From UBA7803 sp041686955 (GTDB taxonomy: Bacteria > Pseudomonadota > Gammaproteobacteria > Pseudomonadales > Azotimanducaceae): DNA of 64,000 nt. The notes beneath the pieces were generated by a model, which was not told the origin of the DNA, did no database searches, and saw only the letters and a list, made by a program, of their open reading frames with translations. Positions 21,662 to 30,575 of this stretch are shown here, in pieces. How positions within the stretch are numbered: position 1 is the stretch's first letter; each line of letters starts with the position of its first letter. Position numbers and translations under genes: made by a program. The stretch covers positions 1 through 64,000 of the forward strand of contig JAWLCV010000003.1 in assembly GCA_041686955.1 (NCBI GenBank), in the 5' to 3' direction.

Positions 21662-22858
21662 TCAGGGGGCCTCGAAGAGCGCCGCGATGCCCTGCCCCCC
21701 GCCGACGCACATGGTCTCCAGGGCGTAACGGCCTTTGCGGCGCCGCAGCTCGTGGAGCATGGTGGCGAGGATGCGCGCACCGGTCGCGCCGATGGGATGC
21801 CCGAGGGAAATGCCCGAGCCGTTGACGTTGAGCCGCTCCGGGTCGTGCCAGCCCCAACCCTTCAGCACCGCCAGCACCTGGCAGGCGAAGGCCTCGTTCA
21901 GCTCCACCAGGTCGATCCGGTCCCAGTCGAGCCCGGTGCGGGCGAACAGCCGCTGCACCGCCGGCACCGGGCCGATTCCCATGGTGGCGGGATGGCAGCC
22001 CGCCGCGGCCCACCCCACCAAGTAGCCGAGCGGTTCCAGATTCAACTCCGCCAGCCGATCCTCCGCCACCACGAGGCAGGCGGCCGCCGCATCGTTCTGC
22101 TGGCTGGCGTTGCCCGCGGTGACCACCCCGTCCTTCATGATGGGGCGCAGGCGGCCGAGGGAATCCATGTCCGCCTCCGGGCGCACCCCTTCGTCGTGAT
22201 CCAGCACCAGCGGCTCGCCGCGGCGCTGGGGCACGCTCACGGGCACCATCTCGTCATGGAATCGGCCGTCCCGGGCCGCGGCGTGGGCCCGTTGATGGGA
22301 CTGCGCGGCGTACCGGTCGGCCTCCTCGCGCGTGATGCCGAACTCCCGGGCCAGGTTCTCCGCCGTCTCGATCATTCCCGAGATCCGGCCGAACCGCGCC
22401 TCCGGCTGCGAGCGCTCCCGCCCCCGGTCCAGCCGGTCGTACAGGGTCACGTTGCCGGAGCGGGCACCGCCGCGCATCGCGGTGGTGTAGTACTCGATGT
22501 TGCTCATGCTCTCGACCCCGCCTGCCAGCACCACGTCGGCGGCCCCGGTCTGCACCATCATGGCCGCGTTGGCGATGGCCTGAAGCCCGCCGCCGCAGCG
22601 CCGGTCCACCTGGCTCCCCGGCACTTCCAGGGGCAGGTCGGCGGCCAGCGCGGCCCAGCGGCCTATGCACGGCGCCTCGCTGTTGGCGTAGCTCTGGGCC
22701 AGCACCACGTCGTCGACGCGCGCGGGGTCGATGCCGCTCTGATCCACCACCGCCCGCAGGACGGTGGCGGCCAGGGCTTCCGCCGGCAGCGGCGTCAGGG
22801 TTCCGAGAAACTTTCCGACCGGCGTGCGCAAGGGCGAAACGATGGCAGCGCGTCTCAC
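21662..22858 (-). CDS. Thiolase (acetyl-CoA C-acyltransferase, FadA-like)
   Basis: A 398-residue thiolase with Cys88 in DRRCGGGLQ, His354 in GHPIGATGARI and Cys384 in MCVGGGQG, all three catalytic residues in place. The sequence SPLRTPVGKFLG at the start is normal for the family. It begins with GTG at 22858, preceded by GGAGGAG; the larger frame running on to 24169 is not coding because it crosses the opposite-frame M20 peptidase. It lies alone, unlike the thiolase at 17623, and its partner enzymes are not adjacent. Confidence 0.9.
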   Translation of the reverse strand: MRRAAIVSPLRTPVGKFLGTLTPLPAEALAATVLRAVVDQSGIDPARVDDVVLAQSYANSEAPCIGRWAALAADLPLEVPGSQVDRRCGGGLQAIANAAMMVQTGAADVVLAGGVESMSNIEYYTTAMRGGARSGNVTLYDRLDRGRERSQPEARFGRISGMIETAENLAREFGITREEADRYAAQSHQRAHAAARDGRFHDEMVPVSVPQRRGEPLVLDHDEGVRPEADMDSLGRLRPIMKDGVVTAGNASQQNDAAAACLVVAEDRLAELNLEPLGYLVGWAAAGCHPATMGIGPVPAVQRLFARTGLDWDRIDLVELNEAFACQVLAVLKGWGWHDPERLNVNGSGISLGHPIGATGARILATMLHELRRRKGRYALETMCVGGGQGIAALFEAP

Positions 22859-22945
22859 GAGCGGTACTCCTCCATGACCGAAACGGGGCGGGAGAATATC
22901 ACCCCTCGGCCGCCTGCGCCGTTCAGCACGGGCGGCGGTTTGGGT

Positions 22946-23022
22946 TACACTGCGCGCACAACAAGAAGCGGGTAGGTCAGCTACCCCTTTGGAAGCCCCG
23001 ACCTGGTCGGGGCTTTTTTTTG
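22946..23022 (+). ncRNA. Candidate small RNA with own promoter and terminator
   Basis: Between two minus-strand genes, the plus strand carries a TACACT -10-like hexamer (22946-22951), an A-rich CAACAAGAAG single-stranded stretch (about 22958-22968), a 6-bp hairpin GGGTAG/CTACCC (22970-22986) and a strong terminator hairpin ending in nine T (to 23022). The expected RNA is about 65-70 nt. No start codon with a useful frame is present. The terminator's T-tract points along +, so it cannot serve either flanking gene. Confidence 0.6.
22993..23022 (+). terminator. Rho-independent terminator
   Basis: AAGCCCCG pairs with CGGGGCTT over a small ACCTGGT loop, followed by an uninterrupted run of nine T. 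It works for plus-strand transcription only. Confidence 0.85.
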
Positions 23023-23025
23023 GTT

Positions 23026-24471
23026 TCAGAGCGTGCGCAGCAGGCGGATGTAGGTACGCACGCCCGCGAGCAGGCCGTCGATCCCGATGCGCTCGTCGGT
23101 GCCGTGGAAGCCGCTGAGCTCCGCCTGGGTCACCACCATGGGATTGAAGCGGAAGGCGTTCTCGGCGATACGGCCATAGTGGCGGCTGTCCGTCGCCGCC
23201 ACCAGCAGGCCCGGCGCCACCACCAGATCGCCGTACTCCGCCCGCACCGCCGTGGCCAGCCGCTCGAAGCCTTGCGAGCCGGAATCCGCCACGGCAGAGG
23301 CCGGGTTGCCATCCACCACCTCCAGCCGGACGTGCTCGCCGGCCACCCGTTGCTTCACGTGGTCCACCACCCCTTCCACCGAGTCGCGCGGATGGATGCG
23401 GAAATTGACCGTAGCCACGGCCTCCGGGGGCAGCACGTTCACCTTCGGGCTCGCCGCCAGCATGGTGGGCGCCGTGGTGGTGCGGAGCATCGCGTTGGCG
23501 AATGGGAGATCGGCGAGCTGGCGCTCCACCAGCGGACCGAACAGCCAGCGGTTCGCGAACAGCGCGCGCGGCAGCCAGGGCATGTGGGGCGCCACGGCGT
23601 CGAAGGTGTCCGCCGGCAGACCCTCTAGGCCGCCCGGCAGCGGATGATCCTCGAGGGCGACCAGGGCCCTGGCCAGGCGACCCACCGCCGTCTCCCGGGG
23701 CGGCATGGAGGAATGCCCGCCTTCGGCGCTGGCGACGATGCGCACGGTCAGGCTGCCCTTCTCCGCCGTATTGATGGTGGCGATGGGCACCTCGACCCCG
23801 GGGAAGATGTCGCGGTAGACGAAGGATCCCTCGTCCAGGGACCAGGCGAGGTTCACGCCGCGCCCCTGCAGTCGCTCCACCACGGCGGCAGCCCCGGCTT
23901 CGCCGCCCACCTCCTCGTCGTGACCGAAGCTCAGGTAGACCGTTCGCGCCGGCCGCTCGCCGCGCGCCAGCAGCCAGCTCACCGCCTCCATCAGCGCCAC
24001 CACGGCGTTCTTGTTGTCCAACGCGCCACGCCCCCACACATAGCCGTCCGCCACCCGGCCTTCCCAGGGTGGGTACTGCCACGCCGCCTCGCTGCCCTCC
24101 ACCACGGGCACCACGTCGTAGTGGGCAGCCAGCAGCACGGGCCTGGCAGAGGGATCGCGGCCGGGCCACTCAGCGAGCAGGCTGTACCCGCCCACCCGCG
24201 CCACGTCGAGCTCGGCGAACACCGCCGGGTAGGTGTCGCGCAGCCAGCGGAGGAATCCTTCGAATTCGGCCTCGTCGATACCGGCGGGCGGTTGCCGCGA
24301 CACGGTACGAAAGCGGATGGCCTCGCCGAGCCGGGCGATCACCGCATCGCCGTCCAGATCCAGTGAAGCGCCGGGGCCGGGCGGCGCCACCGGCTCCGGC
24401 CGATAGCTGGCCGTGCGGACCACCACCACGACGGCGAGCACGGCCACGGCCAGCAGCAGAATTCTCGACAT
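23026..24471 (-). CDS. M20-family metallopeptidase, membrane-anchored
   Basis: A 481-residue zinc peptidase or amidohydrolase related to carboxypeptidase S/PM20D1. An N-terminal membrane anchor (LLLAVAVLAVVVVV) places the catalytic part outside the cytoplasm. Zinc-ligand motifs AAHYDVVPV, GRGALDNK and GHDEEVGGEAG are present, followed by the dimerisation domain and a C-terminal YGRIAENAFRFNP segment. PM20D1-type enzymes hydrolyse or form N-acyl amino acids; a carboxypeptidase role is equally possible. It is divergent from the cupin gene. Confidence 0.9.
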   Translation of the reverse strand: MSRILLLAVAVLAVVVVVRTASYRPEPVAPPGPGASLDLDGDAVIARLGEAIRFRTVSRQPPAGIDEAEFEGFLRWLRDTYPAVFAELDVARVGGYSLLAEWPGRDPSARPVLLAAHYDVVPVVEGSEAAWQYPPWEGRVADGYVWGRGALDNKNAVVALMEAVSWLLARGERPARTVYLSFGHDEEVGGEAGAAAVVERLQGRGVNLAWSLDEGSFVYRDIFPGVEVPIATINTAEKGSLTVRIVASAEGGHSSMPPRETAVGRLARALVALEDHPLPGGLEGLPADTFDAVAPHMPWLPRALFANRWLFGPLVERQLADLPFANAMLRTTTAPTMLAASPKVNVLPPEAVATVNFRIHPRDSVEGVVDHVKQRVAGEHVRLEVVDGNPASAVADSGSQGFERLATAVRAEYGDLVVAPGLLVAATDSRHYGRIAENAFRFNPMVVTQAELSGFHGTDERIGIDGLLAGVRTYIRLLRTL

Positions 24472-24569
24472 GGTTCTCTCCCCAAAAAACCTCGGCTCAA
24501 CCGCCCCCTACGTGGACTTGGGGCCGCCAACCCTGCGATGATCGAAGCCTCACGAGGGATGACGCAACC

Positions 24570-24899
24570 ATGAGCGAAGAGGCCTGGCAGGTATTCGACA
24601 TCCACAAGATCGAGGCGAAGCTCTCCGGCGAGGGCCCCGAGTACCGGGAGTTTCTCCGGGCACCCTCCCTCTCCTGCGGAATCTATCACCTTCCGCGGGG
24701 ATCCCGTGACATGCAGTCGCCCCACGACGAGGACGAAGTGTACTTCGTCCTCTCCGGCCGGGCCCGCATGAAGGTGGCCGGCGAGGAGCAGCAGGTGCAG
24801 CCGGGAACCGTCCTCTACGTCCGCGCCACGGAAAAGCATTCCTTCTTCGAGATCGAAGAAGACATGACCCTGCTGGTGTTCTTCGCCGCCTCCTCCTAA
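24570..24899 (+). CDS. Small cupin-domain protein
   Basis: A 109-residue single-domain cupin. The metal-site motif 1 appears as SPHDEDEVYFVLSGRARMKV (His, Glu, Glu candidates) and motif 2 as PGTVLYVRATEKHSFFEI. Single-domain cupins of this size are isomerases, dioxygenases or sugar/sensor binding proteins; nothing here selects among them. ATG 24570 is chosen because the cupin fold begins just after it, and 98 bp separate it from the divergent M20 peptidase gene. Confidence 0.85.
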   Translation: MSEEAWQVFDIHKIEAKLSGEGPEYREFLRAPSLSCGIYHLPRGSRDMQSPHDEDEVYFVLSGRARMKVAGEEQQVQPGTVLYVRATEKHSFFEIEEDMTLLVFFAASS

Positions 24900-24912
24900 A
24901 GACCGGGGACCG

Positions 24913-25707
24913 TCAGCGCGGCCCCTGCCCGTCGTCCACCCGAATCACCGTCCCGGTGACGCACTCGGAGGCCGGCGACACCAGGTACAGCAGGGTGCTG
25001 TCGAGCTGAGCCGGCACGCCGAGCCGTTTTCGCGGGAAGTGCTGGGTGATGTCGCCCATCCGCTCGAGCATGCCGTCCATCATCTCGGACGAGAACGCGC
25101 CCGGAGCGATGGCGTTGACGTTGATGCCGAACCGCGCCCACTCCACGGCCAGCACCTCGGTCATGCGGTTGATCCCGGCCTTGGTGATGGAATACAGCGC
25201 CGCGCCGTTGCCCGAGTAATGGAACGAGGCGGTGGACGAAACGTTGACCATCCGCCCCGGCAGCTTCTTGTCGATGAGCCGGCGGGCGACCTCGCAGGAC
25301 AGCACGTAGGGTCCGCGCAGATTGGTGCCGAACACGTTGTCGATGAGCTCCACGGACATCTTGTGGGCTCGCTGGGCGTCGGGAATGCCCGCGTTGTTGA
25401 CGAGGATGGTCACGGGCCCGAGGGCCTGCTCGGCTTCGCCCACCACGGAGAGGATGCTGTCGGTATCCGTCATGTCCAGGCGGATGGGCGCGCACGTCCC
25501 CCCCATGGCCTCGATCTCCCGGGCCAGCTCCCCGAGCCGCTCCACCCGCCGCCCGGTGATGGCGACCCTGGCGCCGGCTTTCGCCAGCACCTGGGCGAAA
25601 CGGCGTCCCAGGCCGGACGTGGTGCCGGTGACCAGGGCGACCTGGCCCGTCAGATCCGTGGATACGTTGGGAAGGGGAAAATCCGTCACGACGCCATGCT
25701 CCTGCAA
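24913..25707 (-). CDS. Short-chain dehydrogenase/reductase
   Basis: A 264-residue NAD(P)-dependent SDR: cofactor motif TGTTSGLGRRFAQ, NNAGIPDAQ, and the catalytic YSITK (Tyr/Lys) after an SSTASF serine. The first 20 residues precede the SDR fold, so the true start could be slightly downstream. It ends 13 nt from the convergent cupin gene. Substrate unknown; it resembles SDRs of gluconate or fatty-acyl reductase type only loosely. Confidence 0.88.
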   Translation of the reverse strand: MQEHGVVTDFPLPNVSTDLTGQVALVTGTTSGLGRRFAQVLAKAGARVAITGRRVERLGELAREIEAMGGTCAPIRLDMTDTDSILSVVGEAEQALGPVTILVNNAGIPDAQRAHKMSVELIDNVFGTNLRGPYVLSCEVARRLIDKKLPGRMVNVSSTASFHYSGNGAALYSITKAGINRMTEVLAVEWARFGINVNAIAPGAFSSEMMDGMLERMGDITQHFPRKRLGVPAQLDSTLLYLVSPASECVTGTVIRVDDGQGPR

Positions 25708-25743
25708 TTTTCGAGGTGGGCGAGCCTCACACGAAGCCCCTGC

Positions 25744-25815
25744 GGCGTCAACGCTGGCGCCGGCGTCAGCGCAAGCGCGGGCGTCAACGCTAGTGCCGGC
25801 GTCAAAGCTAGCGCC
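25744..25815. repeat. 18-bp tandem repeat, four units
   Basis: Four head-to-tail units of the form GGCGTCAACGCTRGCGCC at 25744, 25762, 25780 and 25798, lying in the 181-bp divergent spacer between the SDR and GST genes. Each unit contains a short GCGCC/GGCGT near-palindrome. It could be read as protein (Gly-Val-Asn-Ala-Ser-Ala) but has no start with a ribosome site. Confidence 0.85.
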
Positions 25816-25888
25816 GGCGCGCCTCTACGCTTGCCGGCTGCGCCGGGTCGTGCTCAACTGGCGGGCGCAACGCTCCAGGAGCACTGCC

Positions 25889-26548
25889 ATGCACTACCGG
25901 ATTCTCGGCGCGCCGCTGTCGCCGTTCGTGCGCAAGGTGCGCGTGTTCTGCTTCGAGAAGGACATCGGCTACGACCTCGAGCCGGTCAACCCGTTCGCCC
26001 CGCCGGAGGGCTTCGCCGACATCAGCCCGCTCAGGCGCATTCCCGTTCTGGTGATCGAGCACGACGACGGCAGCCGCGAGTACCTGCCGGATTCCTCGGT
26101 CATCTGCGCGTTTCTCGATCAGATGCATCCCGAGCACCGGCTCATTCCCGAGGCGCCGCTGGCCCGCGGCCAGGCGCTGTGGTTCGAGGAATACGGGGAT
26201 ACGGAGCTCACGGGCGCCATCGGCCAGGGGATCTTTCGCCCCGTGGTGCTGCGGCAGCTCGGCGGCCAGACGCCGGATCGACCGAAGGCGGAGGACACCG
26301 TGGCCAACCGTTTGCCGCCGTTGTTCGACTACCTGGAAGGGCAGATCGGCGAGCGTGAATTCCTGGTGGAGGATCGCTTCACCATCGCAGACCTCGGGAT
26401 CGTTTCCCCGCTGGTCAACATGCAGCACGCGGGCTACGAGGTGGACGAGGCGCGCTGGCCCAGGCTCGCCCGTTACGCCGCCCGGGTGATCGGGCGCGAG
26501 TCCTTCCAGCACGCGCTGAAGGCCGAGCGGGCCATGCTCACCGGCTGA
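25889..26548 (+). CDS. Glutathione S-transferase-family protein
   Basis: A 219-residue protein with the thioredoxin-like N-terminal domain (LGAPLSPFVRKVRVFCFEK, with a Ser in the position that activates glutathione in many bacterial GSTs), the cis-Pro turn RRIPVLVIE, the DSSVICAFL loop and the helical C-terminal domain ending FTIADLGIVSP. A role in detoxification or in isomerising a catabolic intermediate is possible. GGAG lies 9 nt upstream of ATG 25889. The neighbouring minus-strand gene is a second GST-like protein. Confidence 0.88.
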   Translation: MHYRILGAPLSPFVRKVRVFCFEKDIGYDLEPVNPFAPPEGFADISPLRRIPVLVIEHDDGSREYLPDSSVICAFLDQMHPEHRLIPEAPLARGQALWFEEYGDTELTGAIGQGIFRPVVLRQLGGQTPDRPKAEDTVANRLPPLFDYLEGQIGEREFLVEDRFTIADLGIVSPLVNMQHAGYEVDEARWPRLARYAARVIGRESFQHALKAERAMLTG

Positions 26549-26568
26549 CCACAGCCGCAGGCTGAACC

Positions 26569-27597
26569 TCAGCCGCGGGCACCCGGCTCCAGCGCCGTGG
26601 CGGTGTCCAGACCCAGGGCCGCTTCCAGGCCAGCGGATGCGGCCCACGCCAGCACCGTCCGGCGCTCCGGCTCCGGCAGCCCCTGCAGCCGCCGCTGAAC
26701 CATCCGCCAGGAACGCACCGGGTACGGCCGGGTGAGATAACTGACGTCCTCGCCGTAAGTCGGCGCGGCGAACGCCTTCGCCCCAGCGGCCAGGGCTTGG
26801 ACGTTGGCCGCGAGCACCGGGATGTAATGCTCCCGGAGCTCCGCGAGCACCGCGCGCGCGAACGGCGTGGAGTCCGGGAACTCCGCCAGGCTCCCCTGCC
26901 CATCCCAGCGGTCTGCGCCGGTTTCCGCCCAGGCGCGCACCCGGGGATAGTCGTCGAGCACCTCCCGGGGGTCCGGGTCCATGTTGGTATGGGCGCGCAG
27001 CCCGCCCAGCACCACGCAGTCGACGGCCGTGGGACGGTCGCCCAGGAGAAATCGGCTCGAGCCGAGCTGTCGCTCCGCCGCGTCCAGCAGGCGCCGGTAC
27101 TCCGCCTCCGCCGCCCGCTGCTGATGCTCCGATTCCGTGCCGGTAGCGCGACAGGCCCGGGGTCCCCAGGCGGCCAGGCGTTCGGCGGCGGCCTCGTCAC
27201 CCTCGGCCATACGGCGCGCGGCGAACGCGGCGCTGCGGGGGTAATGCCAGCGGAAGTGCACCATGGTGCGGGCTATCCACTCGTCGAAATACTCCTCCAG
27301 GAGGTGAACGAGCATCCCCTGGGGCCCCGCGGGGAACATGCGCCAGGCGGGGAACCGCGCGTCCAGGAGCTCGAGCAGCGGCGTCGTGTCGGCGATCATC
27401 CAGTTCTCCGGCGTGTGCAGCACCGGTACCTGGTGGGTTCCCGCCCGCCGCTCAATGTCCTCGCGAATCGCCGGCGATTTGTCCCGCAGCTCGTGATCGG
27501 CTCCGTAGAAGTGCAGCGCGGCGGTGAGCTTGCGGGTGAAGTAGCTGAGCTCGCCGCCGTAAACCACGTAGCGGCCCGTCGGGGTTTCCGGTGTCAT
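26569..27597 (-). CDS. GST-fold protein with long C-terminal extension
   Basis: A 342-residue protein; the N-terminal 80 residues show a thioredoxin/GST-type fold (YGGELSYFTRKLTAALHFYG, then HQVPVLHTPENWMIADTTPLLELLD) and the rest is an unusually long helical domain, some 120 residues more than a normal GST. It is convergent with a normal GST gene 20 nt away. The long C-terminal part may bind a different partner or substrate; function unknown. Start ATG 27597 is directly before the fold begins. Confidence 0.8.
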   Translation of the reverse strand: MTPETPTGRYVVYGGELSYFTRKLTAALHFYGADHELRDKSPAIREDIERRAGTHQVPVLHTPENWMIADTTPLLELLDARFPAWRMFPAGPQGMLVHLLEEYFDEWIARTMVHFRWHYPRSAAFAARRMAEGDEAAAERLAAWGPRACRATGTESEHQQRAAEAEYRRLLDAAERQLGSSRFLLGDRPTAVDCVVLGGLRAHTNMDPDPREVLDDYPRVRAWAETGADRWDGQGSLAEFPDSTPFARAVLAELREHYIPVLAANVQALAAGAKAFAAPTYGEDVSYLTRPYPVRSWRMVQRRLQGLPEPERRTVLAWAASAGLEAALGLDTATALEPGARG

Positions 27598-27664
27598 GAC
27601 GTCCTCCAGTCGCGGCGTGCCATCGTCGCATAAAATGTCGGCCCCGTTCATACTGACCGGCCTC

Positions 27665-28729
27665 ATGACGCGCGCGATCGGAGCCTCGAGATTTCCCACT
27701 GCCGGCGGCGGGCCGCGGCTTTCGCCGTGGCTTGCGCCGTGGCTCGCGCTGTTGCTGACACAGCCGGGCCTACCGGCGCAGGCCGCCGACGAGCCCCCGC
27801 CGGTTTCCAGGGCCTGCCTGCTGCGGGAGCTGGGGCAGGCGGACGACGACGTCACCGTGGGGGAGATCAAGGCCGCATGCCGCGAGGAACGGAAAAAGCC
27901 CACGGGGCCGCTGCTGCTGGAGCGGCTGTGGCGCGAGGAGACCGCCGAGGACATCCGCTCGGTGCTCACGCCCCATCAGCGCAACTATTTCATTCCGGTG
28001 TCGTACGTGGACGATCCGAACGAGAATCCGTTCGTCGAGACGCCGGCGGCGGCACTGCAGGCAGAGGACCTGGATCACCTGGAGGCCAAGTTCCAGCTCA
28101 GCCTGAAGTTCAGCCTCGCCAACGGTCTGCTGCTGCCGCGGGACCGGGTCTACTTCGCGTTCACCACCATGTCGCTGTGGCAGGCCTACAACTCCGACGT
28201 GTCGTCACCGTTCCGGGAGACCAACTACGAGCCGGAGCTCTTCTGGGTCACGCCCGTGGAGTGGGCGCCCTTCGGCCTGGATGCGGGGCTCGTGGCTCTG
28301 GGATTCAGCCATCAGTCCAACGGCCGCGGCGGCCTGCTCTCCCGGAGCTGGAACCGGCTGTACGCGACCTTGGCGTTCGAGAAGAAGAACCTGGTGGTCA
28401 GCCTGAAGCCCTGGTGGCGGATTCCGGAGGACGAGAAGGACGACCCCCTCGACCCAAAGGGCGACGACAACCCGGACATCGACCGGTTCATGGGCCACTT
28501 CGAGCTCTCGACCGTGTACCGCCGGGGCAATCACGAATGGAGCCTGATGCTCAGAAACAACCTGCGCTCCCAGAACTACGGCGCGGTGCAGCTCGAGTGG
28601 ACGTTTCCGCTCTGGCGGGGCGTACGCGGCTATGCCCAGTACTTCAACGGCTACGGGGAAAGCCTGATCGACTACGACGCCCACATCGAGCGTTTCGGCG
28701 TCGGCGTGCTGCTCACCGATCTGCTCTAG
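27665..28729 (+). CDS. pldA: Outer-membrane phospholipase A1 (OMPLA-like)
   Basis: Outer-membrane beta-barrel phospholipase, activated by dimerisation with calcium. A signal peptide (LALLLTQPGLPAQA) leads into the mature protein; the catalytic triad motif HQSNGR (His and Ser) followed by SWNRLY (Asn) is the OMPLA signature. Alternating aromatic beta-strands and a terminal segment ending RFGVGVLLTDLL close the barrel. The 354-residue length includes an extra N-terminal soluble part. ATG 27665 is preferred, as an upstream ATG at 27635 overlaps a TAAAAT -10-like element. Confidence 0.88.
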   Translation: MTRAIGASRFPTAGGGPRLSPWLAPWLALLLTQPGLPAQAADEPPPVSRACLLRELGQADDDVTVGEIKAACREERKKPTGPLLLERLWREETAEDIRSVLTPHQRNYFIPVSYVDDPNENPFVETPAAALQAEDLDHLEAKFQLSLKFSLANGLLLPRDRVYFAFTTMSLWQAYNSDVSSPFRETNYEPELFWVTPVEWAPFGLDAGLVALGFSHQSNGRGGLLSRSWNRLYATLAFEKKNLVVSLKPWWRIPEDEKDDPLDPKGDDNPDIDRFMGHFELSTVYRRGNHEWSLMLRNNLRSQNYGAVQLEWTFPLWRGVRGYAQYFNGYGESLIDYDAHIERFGVGVLLTDLL

Positions 28730-28748
28730 TGTACTGCGCCGCACCACA

Positions 28749-29639
28749 CTAGCCCGCCGGTTCCGGCGCGAACACCCGCAGCGCCCCGGGCAGCACGCTG
28801 AACGTCACCGGCGTGCGCAGCGACGGCTCACCGTCCAGGCTCACGTCCAGGGGGGGATGGGTGACCACCTCGAAGGCCGGCCCGCGCGCGGTGGCCACAC
28901 CCTCGGTGGCCTCGCCATGGGTGCCGCGATACACCGACAACGCCACCATCAGCAGCTTCCATCGGGGAAGCGGCTCGATGCTGTAGAGGTCGAGGCAACC
29001 GTCGTCGATGGCGCACCCGGCGCCCAGCGGTGCCCCGCCGCCGTAGTAGACCCCATTGCCCACGGTGATCTGGATTGACCTGACCTCGAGGGCCCGTTCC
29101 TTCGAAGCGATTCGCGCCCGGAACGGCCGCTGGGAACGCAGGGTCTCGATCACCGCCGCCGGATAGCTGAACGGCCCCAGCCGCCGCTTCGTGCCGGCGC
29201 CATCGGCTGCCAGCCGCCGGGCCACCCGGGTGCCGAGGCCGATGCCCGCGGCGTTCACGAACGGCCGCCCGTTCGCCCAGCCCAGGTCGACGCTGCGGGT
29301 GGCGCCGCGGCCGATAACCTCGCTCGCCTGCAGTAGATCCGCCGGTATCTCCAGGGTGCGGGCGAAGTCGTTGGCGGTCCCCAGAGGAAGCACCCCGAGC
29401 GGCAGCCCCGTTTCCAGCACCGCCGGCAGGGACGCATTGATGGTGCCGTCGCCGCCCCCCACCACCACCGCATCCACCTCCCGGCCGTGGGCGCGGATGG
29501 CGGCGCGTAGCTGGGCCGGTCCCCGGGTCTCGACTACCTCGAGCTCGAGACCGGCGTCGCGGAGCACCTGAAAAGCATCCTCGAGACCGGTGTCTCCGGG
29601 GCCCGCCGCCGGATTCCTGAGCAGCAGAACACGCTTCAA
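28749..29639 (-). CDS. Diacylglycerol/lipid kinase-family protein (YegS/BmrU-like)
   Basis: ATP-dependent lipid kinase of 296 residues. The nucleotide-binding signature GGGDGTINASLPAVLE and PLGTANDFARTL are exact family hallmarks, and the C-terminal domain contains the lipid-binding beta-sandwich with SLDGEPSLRTP. It acts at the cytoplasmic face of the inner membrane on diacylglycerol, phosphatidylglycerol or a similar lipid. It is convergent with the phospholipase gene, so both concern membrane lipids, although the strands differ. Confidence 0.9.
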   Translation of the reverse strand: MKRVLLLRNPAAGPGDTGLEDAFQVLRDAGLELEVVETRGPAQLRAAIRAHGREVDAVVVGGGDGTINASLPAVLETGLPLGVLPLGTANDFARTLEIPADLLQASEVIGRGATRSVDLGWANGRPFVNAAGIGLGTRVARRLAADGAGTKRRLGPFSYPAAVIETLRSQRPFRARIASKERALEVRSIQITVGNGVYYGGGAPLGAGCAIDDGCLDLYSIEPLPRWKLLMVALSVYRGTHGEATEGVATARGPAFEVVTHPPLDVSLDGEPSLRTPVTFSVLPGALRVFAPEPAG

Positions 29640-29662
29640 CTGCCGACTCCGGGGCCGGCGCG

Positions 29663-30559
29663 CTAGCGGTCCTCCCGCCGGGCCACCTCGCTGCCGTCGG
29701 TGGACACCACGATCTCCACTCTCCGGTTGAGCTGACGGCCTTCCGCGGTGTCGTTGCTCGCAACCGGGTACGCTTCGCCGTGGCCCTCGATCTCAATGCG
29801 CCCTGCATCGATCCCGGCCTCGACGAAGGCCTCCTTCACCGCCTGGGCCCGACGCTCGGAGAGCTTCTGGTTGTAGTCATCCGGGCCGAAGCTGTCGGTG
29901 AATCCTTCGATGAGGATCTGGCCCTGCGGATACTGCTCGACGGTCTCGGCGATCTGCGCGACGGTCCGCTCGCCGCCCCCGCTGAGCTCGTCGCTGTCGA
30001 AATCGAACACCACGTCCGACAGGGTGAAGACGGTGCCGCGCTCGTCTATTTCCACCTCCAGCTCGCCCACCCGCTCGGACAGGGTTTGCGCCCGGGTCTC
30101 CGCCGCCGCCAGCTCCGCCTGGGATTCCTCCAGCTCGGACTCCGCCTCGACGGCGCGCCGGGAGGCCGCGGCGGCCTGTTGCTCCTGGGCCTGGAGCAGC
30201 ATGGCCCGGCGCCGCTGATCCGCTTGGGCGATCTGCTCCCGGGAGAGACCCCGCTGCAGCTGCGCCTCGGCCATGGCCACGTACTGCCGCGCCATGAACG
30301 CGTGATGGTCGATGATCTCCCGGCTCTCCGACTCGGCCTGCAGCTCCTGAGCGCGGCGCAGATGGCGTTCCGCCTCCTGCAGGTTGCGATTGCCGAAGTC
30401 GTATATGCGCGTGTGGCTGACCGCCGCGTCGTACTCGGCCTGCGCCTGCTGGAGCACGTCGCTCTCGGGCGTGCTGGCACAGCCGGCCAGCACCAGGAGC
30501 ACCGCGCCGGCCAAAGCAACCGGCGCGTAGAGCCGCCGTCTCGCTGGTGAAAACCTCAT
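29663..30559 (-). CDS. OmpA-family lipoprotein with DUF4398 region
   Basis: A 298-residue envelope lipoprotein. The lipobox LAGC lies near residue 27, followed by a DUF4398-like helical segment and a long Gln/Ala/Glu coiled coil (about residues 110-175), then a C-terminal OmpA-like peptidoglycan-binding domain with DVVFDFDSDEL, GFTDSFGPDDYN and NRRVEI. It would tether the outer membrane to peptidoglycan. A second DUF4398 lipoprotein lies 16 nt upstream on the same strand, and the two form a pair. Confidence 0.92.
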   Translation of the reverse strand: MRFSPARRRLYAPVALAGAVLLVLAGCASTPESDVLQQAQAEYDAAVSHTRIYDFGNRNLQEAERHLRRAQELQAESESREIIDHHAFMARQYVAMAEAQLQRGLSREQIAQADQRRRAMLLQAQEQQAAAASRRAVEAESELEESQAELAAAETRAQTLSERVGELEVEIDERGTVFTLSDVVFDFDSDELSGGGERTVAQIAETVEQYPQGQILIEGFTDSFGPDDYNQKLSERRAQAVKEAFVEAGIDAGRIEIEGHGEAYPVASNDTAEGRQLNRRVEIVVSTDGSEVARREDR

Positions 30560-30575
30560 GATCCCATCTCCTCCA

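Noticed and set aside
22859..24169. N-terminal extension of the thiolase frame
   Set aside because: The extension is the shadow of the M20 peptidase gene; thiolase homology begins at GTG 22858 with a Shine-Dalgarno site.
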